Position numbers and translations under genes: made by a program | The notes under the pieces: model-generated | What the model saw: only the letters and a program-made list of their open reading frames with translations | Told to the model about the DNA's origin: nothing | The model's database searches: none | Part shown: positions 50,080 to 61,900 of the stretch, piece by piece | How the letters are laid out: the number at the start of each line of letters is the position of its first letter | Numbering within the stretch: the first letter of the stretch is position 1 | Source of the DNA: Karalla daura | Taxonomy: Eukaryota; Chordata; Actinopteri; Chaetodontiformes; Leiognathidae | Length of the DNA stretch: 64,000 bases | Assembly (NCBI GenBank): GCA_029224185.1 | Contig: CM055206.1 | Span: 16,439,547 to 16,503,546, forward strand | Direction of reading: 5' to 3'

Positions 50080-50905
50080 TGTGTGTGTGTGTACTAATGC
50101 TGAAGTGCGCTGAGGATATGACTTGCTTGATCCGTGGTTCTGTTGCTGAGGAGAATGAACTTTAAAAAGTCTCAATAACGCGTCTTCCTCAAAGTTCAGC
50201 CAATGAGCGTCAAACCATCCCATGTGCTTGTCTGCATCTGTATCTATGCATCTAAGATCTGTTTCTTTCTCCCAGTTTTACTTCCATATTATGCTTACAT
50301 ATTATTATTTCATGTTATACTTCCATATTCCATATATTAAAATGAGTGATTCTTCTTTTCCCATCCCAGGAGCCAGGAGTTTTTTTGTTTTTTTTTACCC
50401 ACCTCAGTTTCTCCTCTGGGTGTTCCCAGTAAGCCTCAGTTTCTCCTCTGGGTGTTCCCAGTAAGCTTCCCTCCCTATTTCTATTAGATCTTCACTCCTT
50501 CCTCCTTTTTGTGTAAGCCTGCTAAAGTGGATATGGCTTAATCTGTGGATGAAGATTCAAGTTCTGAAACTGCATCTTAAAGCATCAATACGTCTTTTTC
50601 AGTATTGAGCTGATGAGCATCTGACCGCCCAATGTGCTTGACTGCACGTATCTACACATCTACATCTGTTTTTTTCCCCAGTTTCAGAAGTTCATGAAGA
50701 TTTTAGAGACTAAATTTCTAATGTGTCCACTTTCTCCTCATCTCATCGCTCAACTACTTCCATAATAGCTGCCTCTTCATTTCCCATCCTGGGAGAATTG
50801 TTTTTTTTTTACCCACCTCAGCTTCTCCCCTGGGTGTTCCCAGTTAGCTTCCCTCCCTATTTCCACTACATCTTCCCTCCTTACTTCTCCTCCGCTCTGG
50901 TCCTC
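50080..50905. repeat. tandem duplication, unit about 0.4 kb, with an inner 32-base duplication
   Basis: Unit 1 (about 50095-50500) and unit 2 (about 50515-50900) share ordered blocks: CCATGTGCTTGTCTGCATCT with CCAATGTGCTTGACTGCACG; CATCTAAGATCTG with CATCTACATCTG; TTTTACCCACCTCAG in both; TTCCCTCCCTATTTC in both. Inside unit 1 a 32-base segment (CCTCAGTTTCTCCTCTGGGT...) is perfectly duplicated at 50402-50433 and 50434-50465, a later event. Confidence 0.75.
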
Positions 50906-51864
50906 CGTCTTATCTTTGTTCTCCCACAACCACTGAAATAATCTGTTTGATCTTTTTTTTTTCCTCCCCTCCTTATTTCCCTCACTCTTCCCATCCTCCC
51001 CCTCTTCCTCCTCATCCTCCTCCTCTCTCTCTCTCTCTCTCTCTCTCTATGGTGATCTCATTTCCAGGATGTGTGTGTGCGTGTGTGTGTGTGATGTCGC
51101 ACGTGTGTTTTACCGTCAGCGGTGGCTGAGGCGAGGAGAGCAGCGAAGTGGGGAGGGGGAGAGCAGAGAGGAGCGGAGAGGAGCAGAGAGGAGAGGAGGG
51201 GAGAGGAGCGACAGCAGGACACACCCTGGTGTGACCTCATGCGTGTCCCTCTCCCCCTGCCCCATCGTTGTAGCTGCGCATGTGAACACGGCGGTGACAT
51301 CATGTTCCCGGTGTGAGCTGAATGCAGGATCAAAGGGCGGCAACAACAGACGTCACTTCAGACGCTCTGTGTCTGTCCTGCACGCTCGGTCCACCTCTGC
51401 TAAACCATCCCATTATCACTCTATAGTCTGTATTTACAGATGTGGATGAGGGATTATGAGAGAGGAAGGCTGGGTGGTGGCACAGTTGCTATCGCAGGCG
51501 ACAGGATGTTAATGTTGCTATAATTCTGTGACTATGGTGTAATTGATTTATCGTTTACATTCAAGTGAATGAGAAGCAGCAGGGGGGCGGGGGTGTAGAT
51601 GCTCTTGTTGCAGCCTCCCTGTGGTGACATTAGGGTAGAAATTAGGCAGATCCTTGTTAAATAAATGCCAGCCTGTCGTTTCATGCAGCAGCCTGCGATC
51701 AAAGGTGATCGTAACGTACGAGGCCGTAAAGGTTTTGCAGGGAGGATGAGGACTTTTATGCCTTAGTAACTGAGTCTTGCAGTTTCCAGCTGCCTGGATA
51801 GAAAAAAAAAAAAAGAAGAAGCACCACTCCACTCTTTTGAGTACATTATGATTATGTATAATTC

Positions 51865-51942
51865 AGAACACAGCTCTGTCGCCTCACAGTGAGAAGATCC
51901 CTGGCTTGAATCTCAGCTGGTCTGAGACAGTCTGCATGTTTC

Positions 51943-52005
<63 letters not shown>

Positions 52006-52165
52006 ACATGTTGAGGGGGACTGGAAACTCAAAATTGCCCCTAGGTGTGAGCCTGAATAGTGGTTTGTGTGTGTTATGATGGACTGGAGACCTGTCCAAG
52101 GTGTGTTCTCTTCTTTCGCCCCATGTGCATTGGCTGCAAAGTGGATAAGATGATGGATGGATGGT
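51865..52165 (+). repeat. B-box dispersed repeat with internal (TG)n (copy 7)
   Basis: The most complete copy. It runs from CTGTCGCCTCACAGTGAGAA through CTTGAATCTCAGCTGG and a (TG)n tract at 51943-52003. It continues with ACTCAAAATTGCCCCTAGGT, ATGATGGACTGGAGACCTGT and TTCGCCCCATGTGCATTGGC to GGATAAGATGATGGATGGAT. The TG expansion sits at a different internal site from the CA expansion of copy 4. Confidence 0.82.
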
Positions 52166-52639
52166 TAATTTGGAAAAACAAGCAGAGTTTTTAAGCAGAG
52201 TTTCGCCTATTTGAGAAAATCTCAGATTTCACATCTACTGGACTCGACTTTAGTTTCACGGGGGCTCTTGTGTTTATATTAGAGGTTTCCAGCCAACGAT
52301 GCTTTTCATGTATGAAATCATTTATCAGCAAGCATTAGAAAGTTCTTGAGTATTGTTTTAGGGTAAAACATTTTAAGTTGCCATTTTGTTTGTCACTTTG
52401 TATATAGTGAGTATTCACTCTGACTGTTAAATGCCTTTTGCATTTTCATTTGTTGCCTCACAGTGTCTTTGAGATTGTAGTTATGTAATCGCTGAGTACT
52501 TATAGTGGCGCAGTTGTCATGCAGAGACAAACACCCTTAATTGTGCATAATTGAAGCTTTATAAATGTTTCAATGGAGTTGTGTGAAAACTTTCAGTGTA
52601 ACTGCGATGGATGCAGAAGGGGCCAGAGCATCTCAGTGC

Positions 52640-52700
52640 TTATAGTGAATGCTGCTGCCTCATAGCGAGAAGGTCACTGGTTTGTGTCCGTGAACGTGGA
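52640..52700 (+). repeat. B-box dispersed repeat, short fragment
   Basis: CTGCTGCCTCATAGCGAGAA and GGTCACTGGTTTGTGTCCG match the first 60 bases of copy 7. Confidence 0.55.
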
Positions 52701-53046
52701 GGTCTATGGGGACCGACTCGCTTTTGGAGAAGCCTCAAGTGGCCGTTCGAGGAACTGCAACTTTTGACCCCTCAGTTTTGGCTTCGCTGTCCATCCGAGA
52801 GGTTATCTGTAGCTTCAAAAGTAGAGTTGTCTAACTTTACCCTGTATCTAGACTTTATTTTCCAAACTAAAACTTAAAAAAGTGATATTTATTGCACAAC
52901 ACTATTTAAAATTGTGGTAAAAAATACTAAAATATTGTGATGCATCTGTCTGCAGAAGCTTTTCTCTTGCATTTATGCACTTAGGAGCTAAATAATTGAG
53001 TGTTCTGCACGCTTCCTCGCTCGGCCCCCTGCTGAGATGCACACGT

Positions 53047-53081
<35 letters not shown>

Positions 53082-53299
53082 GGGGGAGACTACCAATCTT
53101 CCCCAATTTCTCACATGACTTCACTCAGCTCTCCTCCATGGATACCATTCGTCCACTACACACTCACACACACACACACACACACACACCAGCATCCTCT
53201 CAGTCACACACTCCTGCACCATATAATAAAACAGTGACTCTACCACCCACCCTGCAGTACAACACAAAGAGCTGACAACCCTCCCCCCCCTCTCCCTCC

Positions 53300-53445
53300 C
53301 TCCTCTCATTGGCTGGGGGGCCAGCATGCTGACAGTGTCTCTGGCCAATGGGACGTCTCCATGGTGATGTCATGGAGGCAGCGTTGATGCTGTTGCTGAT
53401 GCTGTTGCCCGGCGCCTGTATCCGTGCAGCCAGACGGAGGTGAGT
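53300..53445 (+). promoter_or_regulatory. stmn4: candidate stmn4 promoter and leader-exon donor
   Basis: The block has an inverted CCAAT box (ATTGG, 53308-53312), a forward CCAAT box (53345-53349) and a CRE-like TGATGTCA (53365-53372). GC-rich sequence then runs to a strong donor, GACGGAG|GTGAGT, with GT at 53440-53441. A second GTGAGT lies at about 53495. The arrangement fits a TATA-less promoter with a non-coding first exon spliced to the stmn4 ATG exon 6 kb downstream. This is inferred from motifs only. CA microsatellites flank it at 53.05, 53.16 and 53.52 kb. Confidence 0.35.
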
Positions 53446-53724
53446 GTATCCACCGGTCCAGCATCCAGCAGCAGAGAGGACGGGGACAGAGGTGGTGAGT
53501 CTGCATCCCCCACCACACACACACACACACACACACACCTGCCTGCATCTCACCTGGATTTCACTCCTACTGTTCACTTTAACTGCCTAAAATGTGTTTG
53601 TCTGTGTGTGTATGTGTGTGTGTGTGGGAGGGAGTGTGTTGGTGGGGCGCATTGGGGCTGAAGGGAGGTGGTGATGATGCAGTGGCTCCTGCTGAGGGAG
53701 GAAGAGGGAGACAGGGTGAGAGGT

Positions 53725-53760
53725 GGGGGGGGGGGGGGGTTGGGGGGGGGTGGGGGGGGA
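53725..53760. repeat. G-rich homopolymer cluster
   Basis: Three runs of eight to twelve G separated by single T or TT. Such tracts can form G-quadruplexes on the plus strand; the exact length is uncertain in any assembly. Confidence 0.85.
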
Positions 53761-55227
53761 CTCGGTGTACCCGCAAACTGACTGGTGTGTAACCTGTATC
53801 ATTTATTATTGATCCTACTCCATCTGTGCAGCTTTTTGTGTGTGCAACCGGGCAGAAAAGAGAGAGAAATAAGAGGGGGTGAGAGTAAAAATGTTGGGGT
53901 GTGTGTGTGTGCGTGTGCGTGTGTGTGTGTGTGTGTGTTTGTGTTTGTGTGCGTGCAAGGGGAGGTATGTGGATGAAGCATTAAGATGTGTGGATGTGTG
54001 TTTGGGCACAGAAAATAGGCAAAAAAAGCACAATATATTGTAAGGTATACATAATGTAAGGTTTTGTGTGTTGTATCTTAGTCTGTGTTTGTGTGTGTGT
54101 GTCTGTGTGTCTGTGTGTTTGGGTGCAGCAATCAGGTAAGAATTAAAGCAAAACTCTGCTGTGCAAACATCCCTGTAAGACCCATTAAACCCACTGACTA
54201 CGTCGAACAGGCTCATAAACATGTCAGAGGGGAATATTATGGGATTAATCTGACAAATGTTGATTTTTTTTCCCGATGCGTGAAACGAACTGTGTGAAAA
54301 AGTTTCGCTGTGAAAGTTTATGTGTGTGTTTTTAACTTAACTGAGCCTCCACTGAAAGGAAGTGTTATTATATCACCTGAAATAACATGAAAGGCGCGTA
54401 AATATCATTAGACGGCTGGGATCGAACATGTCCGTGATCATTAATAATGTGGTGTTTATCTATGCCGGGATGTGAATGTGGATGGAGGAGGCACATTAGA
54501 TGTTGTGCCCATGGAAACATAGTGAGGGAGGAGGCCCGGCTCGCTCTGCCCGCTGTGCAGAGTGGGAGACGTGACGAAGGGACGTGATTGTGATAACTCT
54601 GCTGGCAGGATGACTGCTGGCACTGCAGAAAGCCAGGGGGACTATCAGCAAAGCAATAAAGGTGCAGAGGCCAAGTTTTTTCACTGACTTTTGCAAAAAC
54701 ATTAAACGAAGTTGTGTCTTTTTGAATCATTGCGACACCTGAGCTATTACCAGGTGGTAAAGTATAAATAACGTATTGAGTTTAGCTTGTTAGCTAAGAT
54801 GCTCCATATTTATAATTTAGTTATCTCTCTCAATAGTTATCTTGATTATTTATCTTTCAGTCTGATTGTGGCTAGAAATGGCTAGCATAGATCCCAGGAG
54901 GTTAAAACTATGATGTATGATGATGTAGCGAGCTGATGTTTTGGAGACTGCAGGAAGGAGAAATAGTGGATCCAGTGGGACCTGAAATAATTAGAATATC
55001 ATGGAAGAGAGACATAGAAAAACTTTGCTGTCATAACTGTCAGCAAACTCCCCAAAAACATGACCCACATTGGTGAACCAAGGCCTTTATCTCTCTCTCT
55101 TTGTTTGTGTGTGTGTGTGTGTAGCATTCTCACTCCTACAGGAAGCAGTGCATTGATCTGCAACCTGGGTGGTTTCATGAGATTAGATGCAGCTGTGTGT
55201 GTGTGTGCGTGTGTGTGTTTTGGTAGC

Positions 55228-55258
<31 letters not shown>

Positions 55259-56881
55259 ATATGTGTACATTCCAGCAGAGTGTCACAGCAGTGTGTGTTT
55301 TGCCTGATTAGTATGTGTGTGCGGCCGACATTTCATGCATTTCAAGCTTTCTGCACATATATGTTGTGTGTGTGTGACCTTGCTGATGTGTGTGTGGGTC
55401 CCCTGTGGGACTTGTGAGAAGTCTCTCTCTCTCTCTGTCTCTCTCTCTCTCCCTCTCTCTCTCTGTCTCTCTCTCTCTCTCTCTGTGTCCTGCTCATTAG
55501 TTTCCTGCCTCACACTGTGAGTCTCCGCGGGATGTGAGATAGATGTTTGATTTCTGACAGATGCATTTAAATGACACCCCCCCCCCCCCCCCCCCCCCTA
55601 TCGGCTATCGGCCCTGCTATAAACCCATAACTGTCCTGTTGGTGCAGTTAACATAATGAAGCCCTGGCACCGGGAACACTCTGTTCAGGTTTAAAAGCTC
55701 TGAATGCAAACTATTGCAGGGTTTGATTTCTTTTATATCAGCCTCTTTGTAACCATTACCGTTACATTTATTGACTCCAAAGAAACAAGACAAAATGGCT
55801 TCATGTCATACTTTGTAACATTATGTAACACTTTCAAACATAAAGACTCTTATAGAGGAAACTTTTTAGACACATACAGTAAAATGGAATTATATTATTA
55901 TTACTATTAATATTATATTAAAGGAGTAATTTCATAATTCCCTGTTGGACAATGATTATTATTGTATATATCACACGATATCAACAGTATATGATACAAT
56001 ATTTTGTGTATGTATGGTATAGTATAGAATAGTACAGTATAGTATACTTCAGGACTTATTCATAGTGTTACTGTTTTGTTGTTATTATTATTATTATTAT
56101 AGGTAGGTAGGTGGGAATAAACATTTTCCCCATTGTGGAACTAATAAAGCCTCTCTGGTCTCTTGAGGATATTTTATCTTTTCTTAGCGTTTTCATCTGT
56201 GCAACACAATATTTAGTGGCATATATTCCTGCCACATAATGATGTGTGTGCGGAGCTCCTCCCCAGCAGATGAAGGGGGAGAGCGCAGTCGACTCCTGGT
56301 CCCATCACAGATGTCTGATTAAATCAGGCCCGCACCAGGCGCCTCTCAGGCTGCAGCACAAATCTGCTCTACCAACTTCAGGCCTTGATTTACTCTCTAA
56401 TATTTCACCTCAGCCTGTTTTGCTCTGCCCCGGGTGTCTCCCCGATGTTGTTGTTGATGATGATCATGATACTGGATGAAAGAATTAAAGCAGAACTGGA
56501 TTAATTGTGTGCACGCTGCTGCAAACAAGCTACATTAAGCAGCAAGTCCAGTGCTCAGTGATCAATCCTGAAGCTTTCATATGCAAAGTTCTGGACATCT
56601 TTGAACAAGTTGAATAGTTACATGGCTACATAATGTATAGGAGGTCTGAAAATATGAAATATCAGCACCACCCCATTTAAATTTGGGATTCTGAAATGCA
56701 GCTAAAAGTTTGATGAATCTGAAGAGAAATGCAATAACTTGTAAAATACGAGTTCGACATGCAAACTGTCCTCCCACCAGCTTCATCCAGTTCTGCAATT
56801 ATATAAAGACACAAGATTACAAAGCTGCAGTTTGCACTGTACGGTTCCTCCTCAATATCTTATTCAAACATATGAGGCCGG

Positions 56882-56926
<45 letters not shown>

Positions 56927-58029
56927 CAATATTTGGGGAAAAGTTAATAAACTTGGTTGCTTGGCAGGAAATATAAGGTCACGTGATGATTCATCTGTGT
57001 GGTAGGCAACACAGTCTAGAAAAAAACATATGAATTATGGCCTAAATCCATCTATAACTGGAGAATTAAAGCGAATGTAAATTGGTCTGATTAATAGCGG
57101 ATATCTCAGATCAGATTGAAACGCCCAGATAATGCGGCTGGAAATTGATTTTCTTCTTCTGCATATAAATGCGGTTATCGGAGTGAAACTGGATAATGCA
57201 GAACAAAGATTTTCTAGAAACAGAAGGAAGACAATGACAGTAGAACTACAAATAGAACAGAAATATGGACGCCAAAAAGATCCTTTTCTGGAAATATGAT
57301 GAATGCTAACTCATTTGAGGGAGCCAAGTATTTGAAAATAGAAGAGTTGTTTGTCAATATGCATCCTTCTCTTCTCTGTTCTTGTGTTGTGGTGGAATTT
57401 GCCATCATTGTCAGACAGATTACTGCTCCGGTTTTAAGTTTAAGTTCTAGCCAAGTATGCTCAAATACCCCAGATGTGTTCTTGACCTGCCCATTTAATC
57501 AAGGACGCATCGATGCAGACACGTATCGACTGGGATGTACTATCCCAGAAGGAGGACGCACAATTCCAGTTACAAGTTTAGAAATTCCACTCTTTTTTTT
57601 AACTCCTAATAGGAGCTTTGACTATGAGAACGTCACCTATTATCATTGTTGTTCTAACTGCATATCAGCATAGCTGATAGTGAGAACTGGACAGGAACAA
57701 CTGGAAAAGAGGTTCAGATTAACGTGATGAAACGTTGCACATCGCCCCCTAGTGTCGAGGAGGCGACATGATGCCGTCAACTATCGAAACTATCGAAACT
57801 GGAAACTATCGTTTCCAGTTTCAGGGTTTTGACTTGAGTATAGAGTTACCAGCATAGTTCAGCTGAGGGTGTCAGATAAGCATGAAAGGTTGCCAGATCT
57901 GTGCAAGAACAGACAGAAATATCCCCACGGCTCAAAATAGCATCATAAAACAGCATCTGAGGCATTTCTCATTAAACCAATGTTCCGCGGCTTCTACGTT
58001 AGCACCAGAGAACAAGGATTAATGCTCCA

Positions 58030-58360
58030 TTCGACCGCCGGGCCCCGCCTCCTTAATTAAAGGTGTGGAAGTGCGGCCCTCGGCCCTCCGTCAGTGATGG
58101 AGCAGATGGAGCAGGCAGACTCGGAGGCAGCAGGCGCTGCTCGCTCTGCTGACACAGTTTGCTACTCTGCAGCCTCTCGGTTTGACTCAGACGCTGCTTG
58201 AATCCCGTCTAAATTTAACCAAGGACAGACGAGCAGCATTGTTAGCATCGTTAGCATCATTAGCATCGCCGGCCTGTTATCAGACGGACTGTGCGTCTCG
58301 TCAGAGCACAGATTGCTCTGTTCAGAGCTTTACAGAGCCGGTCTGAAGCCGGCGTCACGG
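58030..58360 (+). promoter_or_regulatory. stmn4: second candidate stmn4 promoter (CpG-rich block)
   Basis: CpG-dense sequence (CGACCGCCGGGCCCCGCCTC, GAAGTGCGGCCCTCGGCC) is followed by three TTAGCATC units and a further GC-rich stretch. It lies about 1.1-1.5 kb before the stmn4 ATG. A TTAATTAAAG sits just after the first GC cluster. A 34-codon ORF from 58098 has no known match. Promoter use is inferred from composition and position only. Confidence 0.3.
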
Positions 58361-59407
58361 TGGATGTCTCGCTTTGTTATTTATCCCTTCCTCTTCCTCT
58401 CTTCCTCGACTCTTCAGAGATTTACAGCCGCCTCTCCCACCTGTGTCACGCCTGTGATTCACTGCAATGCCCTTTGATTAGTTTTCCGTGACTTAGGTGT
58501 TTGAGCTTTAGTTTGCAGGCATTGAAGGTTTGATTTCACAGCATTCGCAGCATTGAAAGGCAAAAGTTTGGCAGGATTTTGTGTCATCACAAAAAAGTTT
58601 GAAGAGTCGGATGTGGAAATTGGATGCACACAAACACATACAAAAATATCTTCTGGTTTTATGCACATTCAACATCAACAAAAAGGATAAGATCCTTTTA
58701 AAAGCCTGAGTTGGAAAGCTTGAAGTATCGATATGAAATGTGCAAAAGTGCAAATAAAGTCAAAGGATGTCATGGCATGAATCATAACATAAATCAAACA
58801 TTAATATCTCAACTTTGTTGATTTTTTAATCAGTGTCTAAGAGATAGATTCCCTTTCCATTTTGTCACTTTTATAAAGGGACTTTTATAAAGGTTTTGTG
58901 TTTCTCAGCGAGCGCTGACATTTTGGGAGGAACAAGAGGTCGCTGACCCACTGGAGGATCTGGCATCGTAGATCAGTGTCAAGAGTAAACAAGAAAGAGT
59001 TCAGTTTCCACTGGAGGAGCTGTGATTCATTCACGGGTGAAGTTTGTTTGTTGAAATCTCTGATAAAATAAGGGTTTGGGTATATTTATTCACATGTGAA
59101 CGAGAATATGAAAAAGCCTGGAACGCTCTCATCGTTTTGTTTTGTTTGTTTTAATCTTCCCAGCCTGCCGAGGAATTCAATATGACAAATGGTCCTGAGC
59201 AGCTATTTTTCCTCAGCATTTATCCCCCCTCGCTGAATTTGTCCCTCACCAGCAGCTGTAGTTTCAAGCCGGCAGACCGTCATGGCAAAATCATTACACA
59301 ATGTCCCTTTAAGTCTGCTCTTATGGGCTGAATTATCCTGAAGTTTAACACGCTACACACTGTGACCTTTGAAGCTGCCTCCTTCACAGTCTGCATGTCT
59401 CTCCCTG

Positions 59408-59456
59408 ACAGACAGACAGACAGACAGGCAGACAGACAGACGGGCAGGCAGACGGA
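59408..59456 (+). repeat. stmn4: (GACA)n repeat in the stmn4 leader
   Basis: Imperfect GACA/GGCA units end about 40 bases before the stmn4 ATG, so they probably lie in the 5' UTR. Confidence 0.85.
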
Positions 59457-59495
59457 TCCGCAGCATCCCTGGAGTGCTCCACACGCAGAGAGAAG

Positions 59496-59508
59496 ATGAC
59501 TCTGGCAG
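59496..59508 (+). CDS. stmn4: stmn4 coding exon 1 (MTLA)
   Basis: The ATG is followed by only four codons and one base before a GTAAGTG donor. MTLA is the known start of stathmin-4. The exon is too short to be found as an ORF. No competing in-frame start was seen. Confidence 0.92.
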
Positions 59509-61864
59509 GTAAGTGCAGCAGCAACACTGCACCGCTCCCCTCCACTGCACTGTGTACACTACTCATCATCCCGCCAGGGCGTCGTTTTATGACCCGCACC
59601 ACATGTCCACGTCCTATGAATGCTACTGTGATGTAATGAGAATAATTAGTCAGAGCTCCTCCATCATTCACAGGTGAATGTGTGTTGTTTGTCTCGTGTT
59701 GTGGGGACTTCAATCACACTGCAGGGACTTGATTTCCTTTCTGAGACGCAACCAAAGTCCTAGAATGCAAATCAGCACATTTCAGAGGAGAAGAGTTAGA
59801 GCTGCGGCTGTGATTGATTGTGTATCCAGGAGATTAATGGAAAGCTGTGCAATGTCCTCAGAAGCAATGGAAATACAACTCTCTCCCTCTCTCTCTCTCT
59901 CTCTCCGTTTGTCCTCAGCCTATAAGGAGAAGGTCAAAGAGCTCCCCCTGGTGTCTCTCTTCTGCTCCTGCCTGAACCCACAGACTGCAGAGAAACCTAC
60001 GTACAAGGCAGAAGGTAAAAATAAACTGCTTTCACACACAGATGAACCCTCGCCCTGGGGGAAATGAGCAGTATCAGAGCCCATAAAGGCACAAGGCATC
60101 CTGGGAAATGTAGGAGCCGACTGAGCTAACAGTGTGGAAATTGAAAGGAAGGATGCAGCAAATCTCCCCCACACAGTGTGTGACAACACGTCAGACTGTG
60201 AACAACTGATGACTTTGACTCTGGTCCCGCCCCACAGATGCGGTGGACCTGGGCTGGTGCGTCATCAAAGACGTGGAGGTGATCGAGCTGAACAAGCGGG
60301 CCTCGGGCCAGGCCTTCGAGGTCATCCTCAAGCCGCCGTCCTTCGATGGCGTGCCGGACCTCAACACCTCCATGCCGCAGCGCCGCGACCCCTCCCTGGA
60401 GGAGATCCAGAAGAAGCTGGAGGCGGCCGAGGAGAGGCGGAAGGTATCCCATCCTCCAGTCCAAACTATCCACAACCCCAACCCCCACTACCAGGCCAGG
60501 CTATTCTCAGGCCGTTGAGGTGCTGACAACACTCTTTGTGACCCGGGCGTGATTTATCAAGTTGGGAGAACGGAAAAACGGGTGGAAACGGGGATGAAAG
60601 GAAAGAGGAGGGGAGTGAGGGATGGAAGCGGTGGAGGAGGAAGGGAGGAAACGCGAACAGAGGGAGGATGGAAAGATGAAAAGAGGGACATGAAAGTACA
60701 AGGGCAATCAGGCAAGGACGCACTCACAATGGCTCATGTTCATCAAGCAAAGAGGACGGAGGGACGGAGGGAGGGAGAGAGGGAGGGAGGAGAGAGAAGA
60801 GAGGGAGGAGAGGAGGAAGGTGAGTGCAGATCAGTGATTTAGCTGGTGCAGTGTGTGTGTCCTGCTGCAGAGCAGGCACAGGACGTCTGTGATGTCCATT
60901 AACCTCAGTCAGTACACACTGGTTTTATAAGTCCTGCAACACAGCCTCAGTCAGCTTCTACTATTTCCCTCCATTGTTTACATCCAGAGCTGACTCACTC
61001 ACATGCTTTCTCTCTACATTTCTTTCAATCATTCAGTGTAAGAAGTGGGATGAAAAAGCCAAATTTAGGCTGATAAGGTGTCACTTTTTATGTCCAAACG
61101 AAATCCAAAGTTAAAAAAACAAAACAGAAATAGTCCTCAGACCTCAGGATGTTATTACGAAACAAGAAAGCAAAACGGGCACAAGTCACAGTAAGTGGTA
61201 AAGCCACAGAACACGAGGCTCAGCGGGAACAGACTGACCACCTACACACATCAAACAATACATGAGACACATTAAGTAAATGGCGCCATCCTGTGTCCAA
61301 AAGCAGGACAGCCATCATTAACCGTCTCATGAAGGGTCACGTTCATTTTTACCTAAAGAAACTAACCTCAACTAATGGTAAAAGTTGCTCTGGGAAAGAA
61401 GAGACAGCGCTAGGAGAAGGGTAAGAGAAGGGAAGGTTAGGAGGTTACCTGGGTAGGTTAGTAGAGAAGAGGCTCTCAGGTTGGGTCTTCAAAAGATTCA
61501 CTAGTGAAGATGGAATCTGAAAGTTTTGTTTTCACTTTCACTTTATTTAAAGTTCCATTTTCTAACAGTCTCACACAATATCTTCCCATGAATATTTAAC
61601 AGGACAAATCCCTGACATTTCAATCCCTGTTTTACATGGGCTATAAAAGACTATACTCTCCGTTTACTCTTTGCATTTTTATATGTCCATCCAATCCAAA
61701 GATACAGGCAAACACCTGCAAAAAATAGTAGTGCTCTCTGAGAAAGACTCAGTGGTGGTGAAATGTACTATTTCCTGAGGCGAAAGTTGCAGTGACACAC
61801 ATATAAATGTGTGTGAATAAATGGCACGCACCCACTGTGGAAACACTCAGAATTTCAGAACTTT

Positions 61865-61900
<36 letters not shown>

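Larger units (their letters stand above)
39153..53290. other. intergenic region, last part before stmn4 regulatory DNA
   Basis: Contents: CATC-type tract at 39.58-39.62 kb, G and C homopolymers near 39.81 kb, LINE remnant at 42.29-42.84 kb, AT-rich degenerate repeats at 44.03-44.64 kb, a B-box repeat fragment at 46.17 kb, (CT)n at 46.88 kb, B-box repeat copies at 48.13, 51.87 and 52.64 kb, and a tandem duplication at 50.08-50.90 kb. No gene was recognised. One exon-like 33-base segment at 43659-43691 is described among the findings. Confidence 0.6.
53446..59400. other. stmn4 upstream region or first intron
   Basis: No coding exon was recognised. Contents: GT-rich runs (53.9, 54.09, 55.1-55.27 kb), (CT)n at 55.42-55.49 kb, a poly-C tract at 55578-55598, a LINE-type tail (CCCCATTGTGGAACTAATAA) near 56130, (GT)n at 56886-56924, a 12-base hairpin at 57795-57822 and a GC-rich block at 58.03-58.36 kb. 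If the leader exon near 53.4 kb is real, this is stmn4 intron 1. Confidence 0.5.

Noticed and set aside
51122..51449. Overlapping Arg/Glu- and Ser/Leu-rich ORFs
   Set aside because: Low-complexity GGAGAGGAGC-type purine tract; the readings change with frame and show no domain.
60459..60842. ORFs continuing past stmn4 exon 3 into the intron
   Set aside because: The GTATCC donor at 60444 and the in-phase exon 4 show the true structure; the downstream reading is purine-rich intron.
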